Of a stretch of 64,000 nt of DNA, positions 25,443 to 35,124 are shown piece by piece; position 1 is the stretch's first letter; each line of letters starts with the position of its first letter. This DNA is from SIG480 sp045636865 (GTDB lineage: Bacteria; Bacillota; Clostridia; Oscillospirales; JAAYXM01), in the NCBI GenBank assembly GCA_045636865.1, contig JAZTYJ010000022.1, positions 1 to 64,000 of the forward strand, read 5' to 3'. The position numbers and the translations under genes are program-made. Under the pieces are notes generated by a model, which was not told the DNA's origin, searched no databases, and worked only from the letters and a program-made list of their open reading frames with translations.

Positions 25443-26108
25443 TTAGTCAAAAATCGCAAGATATCTGCCAAGCAGCCCCGAAACCATCAGGACACCTATA
25501 AGTATCAGGAAAATTCCGCAAATTGTGTTTATGGTTTTATAATTGCGCTTTATAAAATCAAAAGTTCCCTTTAATTTATCTATCAGAACTGCACTAATTA
25601 TAAACGGCACGCCGAGACCTATGGAGTATGCAAGGAGCATCAGAACGCCCGTGTGCGCATTTCCCTGTTGTGATGCCATCATAAGCGCCGACCCGAGAAA
25701 CGCTCCAACACACGGACTCCATCCGCAAGAAAACACAACCCCCATAAGTATTGCCGATATAAAACCAAGCTCCTTCTTTGAATTTAAGCTTCTTATTCCG
25801 TGAAACAGGTGAAAATTAAACACTCCGAGAAAATTAAGACCAAAAAAGATCACCAACGCGCCCGTAACCACATTGACAACGCCGCGGTATTTCTGCAAAA
25901 AACTGCCGACAGTTCCCGCAAATGCTCCGAGAATCAGAAAAACAACCGTGAATCCGAGAACAAAACCAAATGCGTTTTTTAATGTCTTTCTCTCCGGAGA
26001 ATTCTCAGCCCCGGCAGCAAAATACGAAACATAAATCGGAAGCATTGGAAGCATACACGGAGATATAAATGTAATTATTCCTTCAAGAAACGAAATCAAA
26101 TAAAGCAT
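25443..26108 (-). CDS. ccdA: CcdA-family transmembrane thiol electron carrier
   Basis: A 221-residue, six-helix membrane protein. The two redox cysteines are in FISPCMLPMLPIY (about residue 16) and FSCGWSPCVGAFLG (about 120), the usual CcdA/DsbD-beta positions. It carries reducing power from cytosolic thioredoxin across the membrane. The start at 26108 has GGGAGAG at the right distance, and an in-frame ATG nine codons upstream lacks one. It is paired with the downstream TlpA-like protein as donor and acceptor. Confidence 0.92.
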   Translation of the reverse strand: MLYLISFLEGIITFISPCMLPMLPIYVSYFAAGAENSPERKTLKNAFGFVLGFTVVFLILGAFAGTVGSFLQKYRGVVNVVTGALVIFFGLNFLGVFNFHLFHGIRSLNSKKELGFISAILMGVVFSCGWSPCVGAFLGSALMMASQQGNAHTGVLMLLAYSIGLGVPFIISAVLIDKLKGTFDFIKRNYKTINTICGIFLILIGVLMVSGLLGRYLAIFD

Positions 26109-26204
26109 ATAAAAACTCTCCCATATCTGCATCAATTTCTGTTATGTTTTTATTAAGCCCATTATTTCCCAAAGTTAAACAAATGCATTATACCACAGTA
26201 AAAT

Positions 26205-26242
26205 AAAAAAGACAACTTCCTCTCACGGAAATTGTCTTTTTA
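26205..26242 (-). terminator. Terminator of the NSS symporter gene
   Basis: AAAAGACAACTTCC and GGAAATTGTCTTTT (one mismatch) around TCTCAC, just after the stop at 26255. Confidence 0.85.
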
Positions 26243-26254
26243 TCTTATTGAAAT

Positions 26255-27634
26255 TTAGAATACAGATACAATCAGAACTACAAGAATAGCAATCGGAAGC
26301 ACGTATGCAAGGTACGGTCTCAACCACTTTGCAAGCTTAAGACCGTTTCCTTCGTTGACTTCGCCGAAATACTTATCCCAGCCCCAACCGTAACGTGATG
26401 TGCAGAAGAGTGCATAGAGCAAGCTGCCAATCGGAAGCATTACGTTTGAAACCGTAAAGTCTTCAAGATCCATAATTCCCTTGCCTGCGATTGTGAAATC
26501 TGACCAGACAGTAAAGCCTAAGACACACGGAACCGAAAGAACAAACATAAGTATGATGTTGATTATCGCAACCTTGCGACGGCTCATATTCGTAAGCTCA
26601 AGCCAGAAGGACATAATGTTTTCAAATACGGCGATAACCGTTGAAAGTGCCGCAAAGTTCATAAATACAAAGAAGAGTGCTCCGATTACTCTGCCACCCG
26701 GCATTGCATTGAATATGCTTGAAAGTGTTGTGAAGAGGAACCCTGCCCCAACCGTTGCAGCGTCTGCGGTTACACCGTTGTTGTATGTAAAGCATGCCGG
26801 GAAAATAATAAGACCGGACATAAGTGCAACCATTGTGTCAAGCGACATGATGGTAAGAGCTTCGCCGGTAAGGCTTCTTTCTTTGCTGATGTAGCTTCCG
26901 AAAATAGCGATTGAACCGATACCTATGCTCAATGTGAAGAAAGCCTGTCCCATTGCGGCTGAAATAACTGTCCATACGCCATGAGTTTTGACGCCTTCAA
27001 GATTCGGAATCAAATAGAACTTGAGGCCTTCTGCCGCATTTGAAAGCGTACAGGAATAAACTGCAAGGCCTATCATAAGGACAAAGAGCGCAATCATCAT
27101 ATACTTTGTGATTTTTTCTACACCCTTCTGAAGTCCCAATGAACACACACCAAAACCAAGAAGAATAACAACAAACGTTGTTATGAGCATAATCGGGGTA
27201 TTTGTTATAACGCCGCCAAAGACGTTTCCAAGCTCTTCTGCAGTTGAGTACTGAAGAATCGATCCGTTTAAATACTTAAAGAAGTAAATAACCATCCATG
27301 CCGAAATTGTTGTGTAGAACATCATAAGAATATAATTGCCTGCGATGCCTATATACTTAACCAAATGCCACTTCTGCCCCGGCTTTTCAAGCGCATCAAA
27401 AGATGACGCTATGCTTCTCTGGCTTGCGCGACCTACGGAAAGCTCCATAGTCATAATCGGGAGACCCATAAGGAGCAAAAATGCGATGTAAATAAGAACA
27501 AACAATGCACCGCCGTATGCCCCTGTCAGAATCGGAAAACGGTAAACGTTGCCGAGACCGATTGCGCAACCTGCCGAAATAAGAATAAAACCGAGTCTTG
27601 ATGAAAACTTTTCTCTCTGATTCATTTTTCTCAT
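26255..27634 (-). CDS. Sodium-dependent NSS/SNF-family amino-acid transporter
   Basis: A 459-residue protein with about eleven to twelve helices. The N-terminal helix 1 signature GCAIGLGNVYRFPILTG matches the unwound sodium and substrate site of LeuT-type proteins, and a later helix holds MGQAFFTLSIGIGSIAIFGSY. It imports amino acids or related compounds with sodium. The start at 27634 has AGGA six bases away; an ATG three codons later is also possible, and an upstream extension is not supported by any ribosome-binding site. It is monocistronic. Confidence 0.92.
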   Translation of the reverse strand: MRKMNQREKFSSRLGFILISAGCAIGLGNVYRFPILTGAYGGALFVLIYIAFLLLMGLPIMTMELSVGRASQRSIASSFDALEKPGQKWHLVKYIGIAGNYILMMFYTTISAWMVIYFFKYLNGSILQYSTAEELGNVFGGVITNTPIMLITTFVVILLGFGVCSLGLQKGVEKITKYMMIALFVLMIGLAVYSCTLSNAAEGLKFYLIPNLEGVKTHGVWTVISAAMGQAFFTLSIGIGSIAIFGSYISKERSLTGEALTIMSLDTMVALMSGLIIFPACFTYNNGVTADAATVGAGFLFTTLSSIFNAMPGGRVIGALFFVFMNFAALSTVIAVFENIMSFWLELTNMSRRKVAIINIILMFVLSVPCVLGFTVWSDFTIAGKGIMDLEDFTVSNVMLPIGSLLYALFCTSRYGWGWDKYFGEVNEGNGLKLAKWLRPYLAYVLPIAILVVLIVSVF

Positions 27635-27699
27635 CCCTTTTCCTAAAAATTTTGTTTTGCGATGTTTAAAGTATACCACAAAAAATATGTGTTTTCAAG

Positions 27700-27728
27700 A
27701 AAAAACTCCCAAAGCATAACTTCGGGAG
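27700..27728 (-). terminator. Terminator of the nitroreductase gene
   Basis: CTCCCGAAG and CTTTGGGAG (minus-strand reading, one mismatch) followed by TTTTTT, 14 bases after the stop. Confidence 0.8.
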
Positions 27729-27741
27729 CGTAATACCTTAT

Positions 27742-28260
27742 TTAAAAGCTGTCATATTTAACGACATCGTCTATCGGTCTTGTATAAAAGTGCATATCTC
27801 TCGGCTTTGAATCATCCGAAGCATATCCCATAACAAGAAGCGCATAAGGGATAATGTTTCCTGGAATATTGAATTCTTCACGCATAGCTTTCGGGTCAAA
27901 GTGCATAACCCAGCAGGTTCCGAGCCCGAGATTATGCGCTTCAAGCATCATATGAGTAGTAACGATTCCGGCATCGACGGGCGCGCACTTTTCACCGTCA
28001 TACGGACGCGACCAGCCTTCACTTTCGTCGTAGCACACAAGCATTGCAAGCGGTGCATCAAAATGGCATCTTGTGCATTTTTTAAGCTTTGAAAGCGCAT
28101 CTTCAGACTTTATAACAAGAATTCTCTGCGGCTGAAAATTGCAGCCGGTAGGTGCAATATGCCCTGCGTTTAAGATTTTATTTATCAGCGAATCAGAAAC
28201 CTTTTCTTTTTTAAACTCTCTTACGGAATAGCGTTCTGCTATGAGCTTTTCAAATTCCAT
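27742..28260 (-). CDS. Nitroreductase-family FMN protein
   Basis: A 172-residue protein. The N-terminal ERYSVREFKKE (about 8-18) is the FMN-phosphate binding signature; APTGCNFQPQRILVIK (about 37-52) and the later GLGTCWVMHFDP segment complete the family pattern. It should be a homodimeric NAD(P)H-dependent oxidoreductase acting on quinones, nitro compounds or enoates; the substrate is unknown. The start at 28260 is chosen because AGGA sits eight bases ahead, whereas the first ATG abuts it. Confidence 0.87.
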   Translation of the reverse strand: MEFEKLIAERYSVREFKKEKVSDSLINKILNAGHIAPTGCNFQPQRILVIKSEDALSKLKKCTRCHFDAPLAMLVCYDESEGWSRPYDGEKCAPVDAGIVTTHMMLEAHNLGLGTCWVMHFDPKAMREEFNIPGNIIPYALLVMGYASDDSKPRDMHFYTRPIDDVVKYDSF

Positions 28261-28306
28261 ATATTTCATCCTTTCAACTTTAATGCAATATATTATTCAA
28301 TAAAAA

Positions 28307-28334
28307 ACTTCCTGAGCGAACTCGCCCAGGAAGT
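28307..28334 (-). terminator. Terminator of the sugar ABC permease operon
   Basis: AACTTCCTG-GCG and CGC-CAGGAAGTT with T runs, placed 13 bases after the stop of the second permease gene. Confidence 0.85.
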
Positions 28335-28346
28335 TGTAATCTGATT

Positions 28347-29228
28347 TTAGCCCTTAACTGAGCCGATCATAACACCCTTAACAAAGTACTTCTGCAAGAA
28401 CGGATAAACCGCAATAATCGGAGCAACCGCTACAACGATGGTTGCAAACTTAACAGAGTCTTCTGCAAAGGTTGTATCACGAGCTGCGCCTTCAAACTCA
28501 TCCATAACGCTCTGAAGAACGATCTGACGGAGAATGATCTGAAGCGGATACTTAGCTTCGTCGTTGAGGTAGATAAGCGGACCAAAGAAGCCGTTCCACT
28601 GTCCAACTGCAACGAAAAGACCAATTGTTGCGAGAACCGCTGTTGATGTCGGGAGAACGAGGTACCAGAGGATACCGATGTCGTTAAGACCGTCAAGGCG
28701 ACCTGACTCTTCGATTTCCTTCGGGAAACCTGCAAAGAATGTTCTCATAATGATACAGTTATAAGCTGCGAATGCACCCGGCAAAACGATAGCCCAGATT
28801 GTATCAATAAGACCGAGCCACTTGATACAAAGGAATGTCGGAATCATACCGCCACCGAAGAACATTGTAATCATAACAAGGATGTTGATAAACTTACCGC
28901 CCGGAAGTCTGTTCGGCTTACTGAGTGCATATGCACCGGTTGTAAGAATTACAAGAGCTACAATTGTACCGACTACTGTATAGATAATAGTGTTCTTATA
29001 CGCAGTAAAGATAAGCGGCTTTGAAAGAACAAATCTGTATGTATCGAGTGTAGCACCGAAATGTCCGTCGACCCTCGGGAAGATGCTTATGTTACCCTGG
29101 ATAACTTCCCATGTTCCGGAAAGAGAAACAGAGATCATATACATAAACGGAAAGAGAACAACGAGCAATACAAACCAAAGGAAGAGATTTCTGAGCAACC
29201 AACCAATAGTAAATTTCTTTTCAACCAT
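28347..29228 (-). CDS. Carbohydrate ABC transporter permease (LplC/YtcP type)
   Basis: A 293-residue inner-membrane protein with six helices. The cytoplasmic coupling loop EIEESGRLDGLNDIGILWYLVLP (two parts, about 182-204) is the EAA motif that docks on the ATPase. It belongs to the CUT1 permeases that partner an LplB-type subunit for oligosaccharide import. AGGAGG precedes the ATG. It lies 18 bases after its partner gene, and a terminator follows, so no binding-protein gene is in the operon. Confidence 0.92.
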   Translation of the reverse strand: MVEKKFTIGWLLRNLFLWFVLLVVLFPFMYMISVSLSGTWEVIQGNISIFPRVDGHFGATLDTYRFVLSKPLIFTAYKNTIIYTVVGTIVALVILTTGAYALSKPNRLPGGKFINILVMITMFFGGGMIPTFLCIKWLGLIDTIWAIVLPGAFAAYNCIIMRTFFAGFPKEIEESGRLDGLNDIGILWYLVLPTSTAVLATIGLFVAVGQWNGFFGPLIYLNDEAKYPLQIILRQIVLQSVMDEFEGAARDTTFAEDSVKFATIVVAVAPIIAVYPFLQKYFVKGVMIGSVKG

Positions 29229-29246
29229 TTTATATTCTCCTCCTTA

Positions 29247-30239
29247 TTACCAAAGACTTGTTTCGCTGACTGTTTTCGCAACATAGTTAGATGCGATAAC
29301 AAGAATCAAGCTGACAACTGAATTGAACAAACCTACTGCCGTACCGTAGCTGAAGCTGTTCTGCTGGAGACCTGCCTGGTAAACATAGGTTGAAATAACT
29401 TCTGATGTCTCATATGTAGCCGGTGTCTGCAAAAGCAATACCTTTTCAAAAGATACGCTGAGAAGGCTACCCATACGGAGAAGAAGCATTGTGATGATTG
29501 TCGGAGCGATACTCGGAAGAGTGATGCTCCAGAGGCAACGCATCTTTCCTGCACCGTCAACAACTGCTGCTTCGTAGAGCTGCGGGTCAACGTTTGTGAG
29601 AGCTGCAAGGTAAATGATTGCGCCCCAACCCATTCCCTGCCAGATACCCGAAGCAATAAAGATTGTTCTGAAGTATCTTGCGTCGGCGAGAATGTTTGTA
29701 GCCTGAATACCCATGCTTTCCAAAACACGTGTTACGATACCGCTTGTCGGTGAAAGAAGCATTGTTACAAGGCCGACAACAACAACCGTTGAAAGGAAGT
29801 GAGGCATATAGCTGACTGTCTGAACAACTTTCTTGAACTTCATATTGCGAGTCTCATTGAGGATGAGAGCAAGAATAATCGGCATCGGGAATGACCAAAG
29901 AAGATCATAGAACGAAAGCAAGAATGTGTTCCTGATCATTCGCCAACAATATTTATAATTGAAGAATCGGATAAAGTGGTCAAAACCGACCCACTTACTT
30001 CCGAGAAGTCCGACGAACGGCTTATAGTCCTTAAACGCAATTAAGATACCGTACATCGGGAAATAGTAGAACAACGCAAGACAGAGAACCGACGGCAATA
30101 CAAGAATCATAAGATACTTTCCGTCAGAAAGCTTCTTGAGCCACTCGGGTTTTGCACTTGCAGGTGAACTTGGCAGAACTTCTGCCGAAACGTTTTTTGT
30201 CGCCTTCAAAGTTTTCAACTCCTTGATTTTTTCTTTCAC
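29247..30239 (-). CDS. Carbohydrate ABC transporter permease (LplB type)
   Basis: A 330-residue protein with a hydrophilic N-terminus of about 35 residues and six helices. The EAA-type loop is YEAAVVDGAGKMRCLWSITLP (about 217-237, here 20 residues shown in part as EAAVVDGAGK). It forms the channel together with the following LplC-type protein. The called start is GTG at 30239 with AGGGATG close by; a TTG 11 codons later has a perfect AAGGAG and is a serious alternative. An AraC-type membrane regulator is encoded just upstream and likely controls it. Confidence 0.9.
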   Translation of the reverse strand: MKEKIKELKTLKATKNVSAEVLPSSPASAKPEWLKKLSDGKYLMILVLPSVLCLALFYYFPMYGILIAFKDYKPFVGLLGSKWVGFDHFIRFFNYKYCWRMIRNTFLLSFYDLLWSFPMPIILALILNETRNMKFKKVVQTVSYMPHFLSTVVVVGLVTMLLSPTSGIVTRVLESMGIQATNILADARYFRTIFIASGIWQGMGWGAIIYLAALTNVDPQLYEAAVVDGAGKMRCLWSITLPSIAPTIITMLLLRMGSLLSVSFEKVLLLQTPATYETSEVISTYVYQAGLQQNSFSYGTAVGLFNSVVSLILVIASNYVAKTVSETSLW

Positions 30240-30624
30240 ACATCCCTACACGGGAACCGTGCTTATATTATATGTAACCGCGAACAGCGGAAACTATATA
30301 ACCAACATTCAGGCGGACCTAAAGACACCCAATGCGAGAATGTCACAAAATCCGCATTCTTATTATACAACAATATACTACAAAATATGAACTGTCACTT
30401 TTTTCACTTATCACTAAAATTATTGATTTCAGTAAAAATAATTAAAAAAAATATAAATAACAATTCAAAAACACACTTTTGAACTTTCCAAACTCAAACA
30501 TCAGTTAATTTCAAAAAATAAACCATTTCAAAGAACAAATCCATTCGCAGACGCCGTTAATATCTCGTTAATAACTTGTCAAAAACGACATATTTTTACA
30601 TCCAAATTTATACATAGCTTAATT
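30240..30624. other. Intergenic region before the ABC permease operon
   Basis: A 385-base AT-rich gap. A TATAAT on the minus strand at 30267-30272 lies about 27 bases before the permease start, with no good -35 box, as expected for a promoter needing an activator such as the neighbouring AraC protein. I see no gene, repeat or riboswitch in the rest, and no binding-protein gene. Confidence 0.5.
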
Positions 30625-32862
30625 TCATTCCTTCACATCTTCACCAAAATGCTTTTTACGGTACTCACCGGGAGTGTAACCGGTATACTTTTTAAAAAGC
30701 CTTATAAATGTGTTGATATTCGGAAGCCCTACCATTTCAGCAATATCTTTGTTTTTGTTCTGTGGATTTTCACTTAAGATTACAGCCTTTTTGATTCTGT
30801 AGTTATTGATATAATCGGTAAGATTTACGTTCATCTTCTCCTTAAAATAAGAAGAAATATACGCACCGGTAAGCTTTAATTTTTCAGCAAAGAGATTCAA
30901 ATAAATATCCTCTGCATAATGATTTTCAACATAATCAAGAATATAACTGATGATATAATCATCTTCCCTCTTATTTTCTTTTATGTACTCTATCATTTCA
31001 TGAAGGAAATCCGCACATACACTTCTGTATTCATACGACGCATCTGCACTTTCAAGACTTCTGTATACTGCAGCGATATCGATATTTTTAGGCAAAGTGT
31101 AAAATACTCTGTTAACAAGCTTTACTGCACAATTTATAATTTCGGTGCAAAGCAGATACATTTCAAATCGATTTATATTCTTGCGGACGTTATACTCAAT
31201 AATTTCATCAACCTTGCGAAGCACTTCATCCTCGGTTCCGTTCTGCAATACCGCAGAGAGTTTGCCCATATCTTCAACCGAAAAATAAAACCGGCTTGCC
31301 TCCCTTTCCATATCTTCTTCAAAAAGAACCTGGGTTTCATCTGTGAGTTTGCCATATTTTGAGAGGTCAGAAAGCGTTTCATAAACTTCTTTAATCTTCA
31401 GGGATTCATCGTACTTCCTCGATACCGATATTGTAAAATATGCATATTCCGATTCATTTTCAAGTCTTAACAAAACATCATCTATAACTTTCTTTATGTC
31501 ATCGTATTTTTCATATGAAGAAAATACAACCGCAATACCGTTTCTCTCAATCTGGAAGGCGATTGCCGAAACACCCAACTTTTCAAGATGACCTTCTATG
31601 AGTTGTTTCAAGAGGAATGTTGCCTTCCCCGTATCCTCGCTCATAAATTCAAGAAACTCTTTTCTGTAGCTGACTTTGAAATACGCCATAAACGATGTCT
31701 CTGAATAGTTGATTTTTGATTCAATATCCTCAACACCGACATATACATCTCTCATATGAGCCTGCAAAAGCATCGCATCGAGGATCGACTCGCCATGGTG
31801 CTGTACATCATCCGTCTTTCCTACATGTGAAGCGGTTAACTTTACAGCACTTGCCATCTCTCTGATAGACAAAGTTTCCTTGTCGTATGCTTTTTTCACC
31901 TCTGAATTCTTCAAAAGCTCATCCGAGACATCTTTTACAAAACGTGAATATCTAAAAGCAAACAGAAGCGAAAGAATTATCGCAAACACAAAGAACAAAA
32001 GCGCAAACAAAAGAGTCCACACACCCATTTTGTCCGTTTCATTCACAACATCTGCATCAGGTACTATCTTAAACAACTCAATTTTGCCGTTGTTCTTATC
32101 AGAACAACAGATAACCGTTCCGTTTCGCACCTTCATAGTATCAAGAACTTGTGACAGTTCATCAATTTTTAACGCTTTTTCACTCGCAAAAAGAACAGTA
32201 CTCTCCACTCTCAAAGCAGAAATATCAAAATCCCTAGCAAATGCGCCAATATCAAGAAGCACAACTATAACATATCCGCTTTCCTGTTTTGGTTTGTAGC
32301 AAACAGGAAGAATCTGCATCTCTTCTTTCAATGAACCAAACAATACAGAATATGTTTCTGCAGGAAGTAGCTCAAACAAGCTTCCGCCACCTGTTCTCGA
32401 GAGCCAGAAAGCATCATCATATTGCTCGTTTTTAAAGAACCTTTCATAAAACACACTTGAAGTATGTGTTCCGGTCAGCTCGTATATGTACCCTTCCTTG
32501 CGCGCATCAACCAAAAAAGCTGTTGCAATGTACTTTGAAAACTCATTTTGAGGGTTATCAATCAGAACAGCGCGCATATCGGCACGAAGATTGTTCTTTT
32601 CTATGTATGATCCATTTTCAAAATCCTTATCAGCAGCAAATTTAACAGACAACTCTTCCATCGAATATCTGATATGCGAAATCATCCTTATCGCTTCACT
32701 TGAATTATGCTCAAAGCCGATTCTGATTTTATCGAGAACAGCTTCTTGAGCGTCTGTTTTGTCTTCAGCAACAATGGCAATAAACGCTATTGAAACAGAA
32801 ATAATTACCGCAAGAAAGAGACTTAAAACCCGAAGAAATATTCCGTTGTTTTTTACATTCAT
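30625..32862 (-). CDS. Membrane-bound AraC-family regulator (YesN-like domain order)
   Basis: A 745-residue regulator. It has an N-terminal membrane helix (about 8-30), an extracellular sensor region of about 240 residues, a second helix (WTLLFALLFFVFAIILSLLF, about 283-302), a cytoplasmic linker, and a C-terminal AraC DNA-binding domain in the last 100 residues (YISSYFKEKMNVNLTDYINN, then the second helix-turn-helix ending FKKYTGYTPGEYRKKH). Such proteins sense a sugar outside and activate adjacent ABC transporter genes. The ATG at 32862 has GGGGTG at a good distance; a GTG three codons earlier is less likely. Its placement upstream of two CUT1 permeases supports local control. Confidence 0.9.
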   Translation of the reverse strand: MNVKNNGIFLRVLSLFLAVIISVSIAFIAIVAEDKTDAQEAVLDKIRIGFEHNSSEAIRMISHIRYSMEELSVKFAADKDFENGSYIEKNNLRADMRAVLIDNPQNEFSKYIATAFLVDARKEGYIYELTGTHTSSVFYERFFKNEQYDDAFWLSRTGGGSLFELLPAETYSVLFGSLKEEMQILPVCYKPKQESGYVIVVLLDIGAFARDFDISALRVESTVLFASEKALKIDELSQVLDTMKVRNGTVICCSDKNNGKIELFKIVPDADVVNETDKMGVWTLLFALLFFVFAIILSLLFAFRYSRFVKDVSDELLKNSEVKKAYDKETLSIREMASAVKLTASHVGKTDDVQHHGESILDAMLLQAHMRDVYVGVEDIESKINYSETSFMAYFKVSYRKEFLEFMSEDTGKATFLLKQLIEGHLEKLGVSAIAFQIERNGIAVVFSSYEKYDDIKKVIDDVLLRLENESEYAYFTISVSRKYDESLKIKEVYETLSDLSKYGKLTDETQVLFEEDMEREASRFYFSVEDMGKLSAVLQNGTEDEVLRKVDEIIEYNVRKNINRFEMYLLCTEIINCAVKLVNRVFYTLPKNIDIAAVYRSLESADASYEYRSVCADFLHEMIEYIKENKREDDYIISYILDYVENHYAEDIYLNLFAEKLKLTGAYISSYFKEKMNVNLTDYINNYRIKKAVILSENPQNKNKDIAEMVGLPNINTFIRLFKKYTGYTPGEYRKKHFGEDVKE

Positions 32863-32937
32863 CAAGCACACCCCAAAATCACCATATATTTAACTATCGA
32901 AATTTCTGGATACTTAAATATTATATAACAAGTATAC

Positions 32938-32967
32938 AAAAAAAGCAAAGATTTTTTTATCTTTGCC
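32938..32967 (-). terminator. Terminator of the WecA/TagO-like gene
   Basis: GCAAAGAT and ATCTTTGC (minus strand) around six A, followed by seven T. Confidence 0.8.
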
Positions 32968-33010
32968 TTTTTCTTCTTTATTTTTACATATTTTTCTTAT
33001 TTTGCTATAA

Positions 33011-34060
33011 TCATTTTTTCTTATTCTTTTTAATTATTCGATACATATTTATTCCGATAAGTGCGAGTGCAATCACGATTATAACAAAGAACAACGCCCG
33101 CTGTGCACTGCTTGATGCAAGAAGCACTGCAGAAATTCCGAGTATACCGCTTACAGAATATAGAATAAGTACGGTCTGCTTCTGCGAGAAGCCGAGGTCT
33201 ATCAATCTGTGGTGAACATGTCCACGATCTGCATGCATCGGACTCTGACCATTTAAAACGCGTCGCAAAATTGCGAAAAGCGTATCAAAAATCGGAAGAC
33301 CAAGAATCAAAAACGGAACTGCAAACGACAGAATCGCATATGTCTTGAACATTCCCTGAATAGAAAGCGTTGCAAGAATAAATCCAAGGAATGTCGCACC
33401 CGTATCACCGACAAACATCTTTGCCGGATTTATGTTGTACGGCAAAAAGCCTATGCAGGCACCTGCAACGGCCGCCGTAATTACCATAACATTAAATTCA
33501 GAAACTATTGCCGCGATGATCAAAAGAGAAATTGACGCTATAGTGCACACTCCGACCGAGAGCCCGTCAAGCCCATCTATCAGGTTTACGGCATTTGTGA
33601 TAGCAACAATCCAGATAACCGTTACGGGAATCCCCCATAAACCGAGATTGAGATACGGCGCATCACTAAAGAGATTCAAATTTGAAATGACATCAATTCT
33701 CGTTCCGTGAAGAACAACAACTGTTGCGGCAATAAGCTGCACAAGAAATTTGAATTTTGCCGGAAGCTCAATACTGTCATCAACAACGCCAAGAAGAACA
33801 ACGATAAGCGCACCGATAAGAATTCCCTGCATTTCGCGATCAACAGGAACAATAAAAACAACCGTTACAAGGAAAGCAAAAAACACCGCAAGACCGCCAA
33901 GCCTCGGTATCGGCTTTTTGTGCATACGTCGTTCATCCTTCGGAATGTCTATCGCTCCTATTTTATATGCTATTCGTTTTGCTGCCGGTGAGAGCACAAA
34001 CGACAGAATTCCCGCCATCACAAATGCGGCAACAGTTTTCAAAAGCGTGATTTTATCCAT
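33011..34060 (-). CDS. Undecaprenyl-phosphate GlcNAc-1-phosphate transferase-like (MraY/WecA/TagO family)
   Basis: A 349-residue polytopic membrane enzyme with about ten helices. Catalytic motifs are VVDDSIELPAKFK (about 91-103), NAVNLIDGLDGLSVG (about 156-170), FVGDTGATFLGF (about 216-227) and the C-terminal HADRGHVHHRLIDLG (about 277-291). The HxxRG-HxHHRL pattern marks the WecA/TagO branch rather than MraY. It moves GlcNAc-1-phosphate from UDP-GlcNAc onto undecaprenyl phosphate to start teichoic acid or wall polysaccharide synthesis. trpS starts 26 bases upstream. Confidence 0.9.
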   Translation of the reverse strand: MDKITLLKTVAAFVMAGILSFVLSPAAKRIAYKIGAIDIPKDERRMHKKPIPRLGGLAVFFAFLVTVVFIVPVDREMQGILIGALIVVLLGVVDDSIELPAKFKFLVQLIAATVVVLHGTRIDVISNLNLFSDAPYLNLGLWGIPVTVIWIVAITNAVNLIDGLDGLSVGVCTIASISLLIIAAIVSEFNVMVITAAVAGACIGFLPYNINPAKMFVGDTGATFLGFILATLSIQGMFKTYAILSFAVPFLILGLPIFDTLFAILRRVLNGQSPMHADRGHVHHRLIDLGFSQKQTVLILYSVSGILGISAVLLASSSAQRALFFVIIVIALALIGINMYRIIKKNKKK

Positions 34061-34086
34061 AATTCTATCCTCTGAATTTCTTTAAA

Positions 34087-35100
34087 TTATACACGAGGCT
34101 TCGGAATAAATCCTACCTTTTTTCTGATTTTCACGAGATTTCTCTCTGCAAGAGCCGCTGCACGCATTGCATTTTCAGAATAAACCTTCTCAAGATAATC
34201 TTTATTTTTGAGAAGATCCTCTGTTTTCTCACGGATCGGGCGAAGCATTTCAACAACAGCTTCACCTACAGCTAGCTTGAAATCACCGTAACCGCGACCT
34301 TCAAATTCTTTTTCAATTTCAGGAATTGTTTTACCTGAGGCAATAGAGTAGATCGTCATAAGGTTATTGACACCTGCCTTGCCTTCCTTAAACTCCACCT
34401 TTGCCTCGCTGTCTGTAACAGCGCGCTTGAACTTGCGCATTATATCTTCAGGCTTATCAAGAAGAAGGATATATGCATTTGCATTTGTGTCAGACTTTGA
34501 CATCTTCTTATCCGGCTCTGCAAGGCTCATAATTCGTCCGCCAACCTTCGGAATATACGGCTCCGGAATTTTAAATACGTCGCCGTGGTGACTGTTGAAT
34601 CTGCCTGCTATGTTTCTTGCAAGCTCGAGATGCTGTTTCTGATCTTCTCCTATCGGAACATAGTCCGCATTGTAAAGAAGGATGTCCGCCGCCATAAGAA
34701 CAGGATAATCAAAAAGACCTGCATTGATGTTATCTGCATGCTTCTGTGATTTATCTTTAAACTGTGTCATACGAGAAAGCTCACCATACATAGTGTAGCA
34801 ATTTAAGATCCACGAGAGTTCAGCGTGCTGCGCAACGTGGCTCTGGATATACATAATATTCTGCTCCGGATCAAGTCCGCATCCGATGAGGAGCGCAAGA
34901 AGAGAAAGCGTCTGCTCACGAAGCTTTGCCGGATCCTGGCGGACAGTTATCGCGTGCATATCAACCACACAGAAGAGACAGTCATACAAATCCTGCATTG
35001 CAACCCAGTTTGTAACCGCTCCCATATAGTTTCCCAATGTAATATTGCCGGAAGGCTGAATTCCGGAGAATACACGCTGTCTTTTTTCAATTGATTCCAT
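34087..35100 (-). CDS. trpS: Tryptophanyl-tRNA synthetase
   Basis: A 337-residue class I aminoacyl-tRNA synthetase. The HIGH-like motif reads SGNITLGNYMGA (about 17-28) and the KMSKS loop KKMSKSDTNA is at about 204-213; CVVDMHAITV and EDQKQHLELARN lie between. It charges tRNA-Trp in the cytosol; a matching tRNA-Trp is at 358. It follows an aminotransferase gene by 24 bases with no T-box leader between them, so it is probably transcribed with that gene. Confidence 0.97.
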   Translation of the reverse strand: MESIEKRQRVFSGIQPSGNITLGNYMGAVTNWVAMQDLYDCLFCVVDMHAITVRQDPAKLREQTLSLLALLIGCGLDPEQNIMYIQSHVAQHAELSWILNCYTMYGELSRMTQFKDKSQKHADNINAGLFDYPVLMAADILLYNADYVPIGEDQKQHLELARNIAGRFNSHHGDVFKIPEPYIPKVGGRIMSLAEPDKKMSKSDTNANAYILLLDKPEDIMRKFKRAVTDSEAKVEFKEGKAGVNNLMTIYSIASGKTIPEIEKEFEGRGYGDFKLAVGEAVVEMLRPIREKTEDLLKNKDYLEKVYSENAMRAAALAERNLVKIRKKVGFIPKPRV

Positions 35101-35124
35101 ATTTAATACCCCTTCAATTCGGAA

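Noticed and set aside
35101..35124. T-box leader for trpS
   Set aside because: Only 24 bases separate trpS from the aminotransferase gene; no specifier loop or T-box sequence is present.
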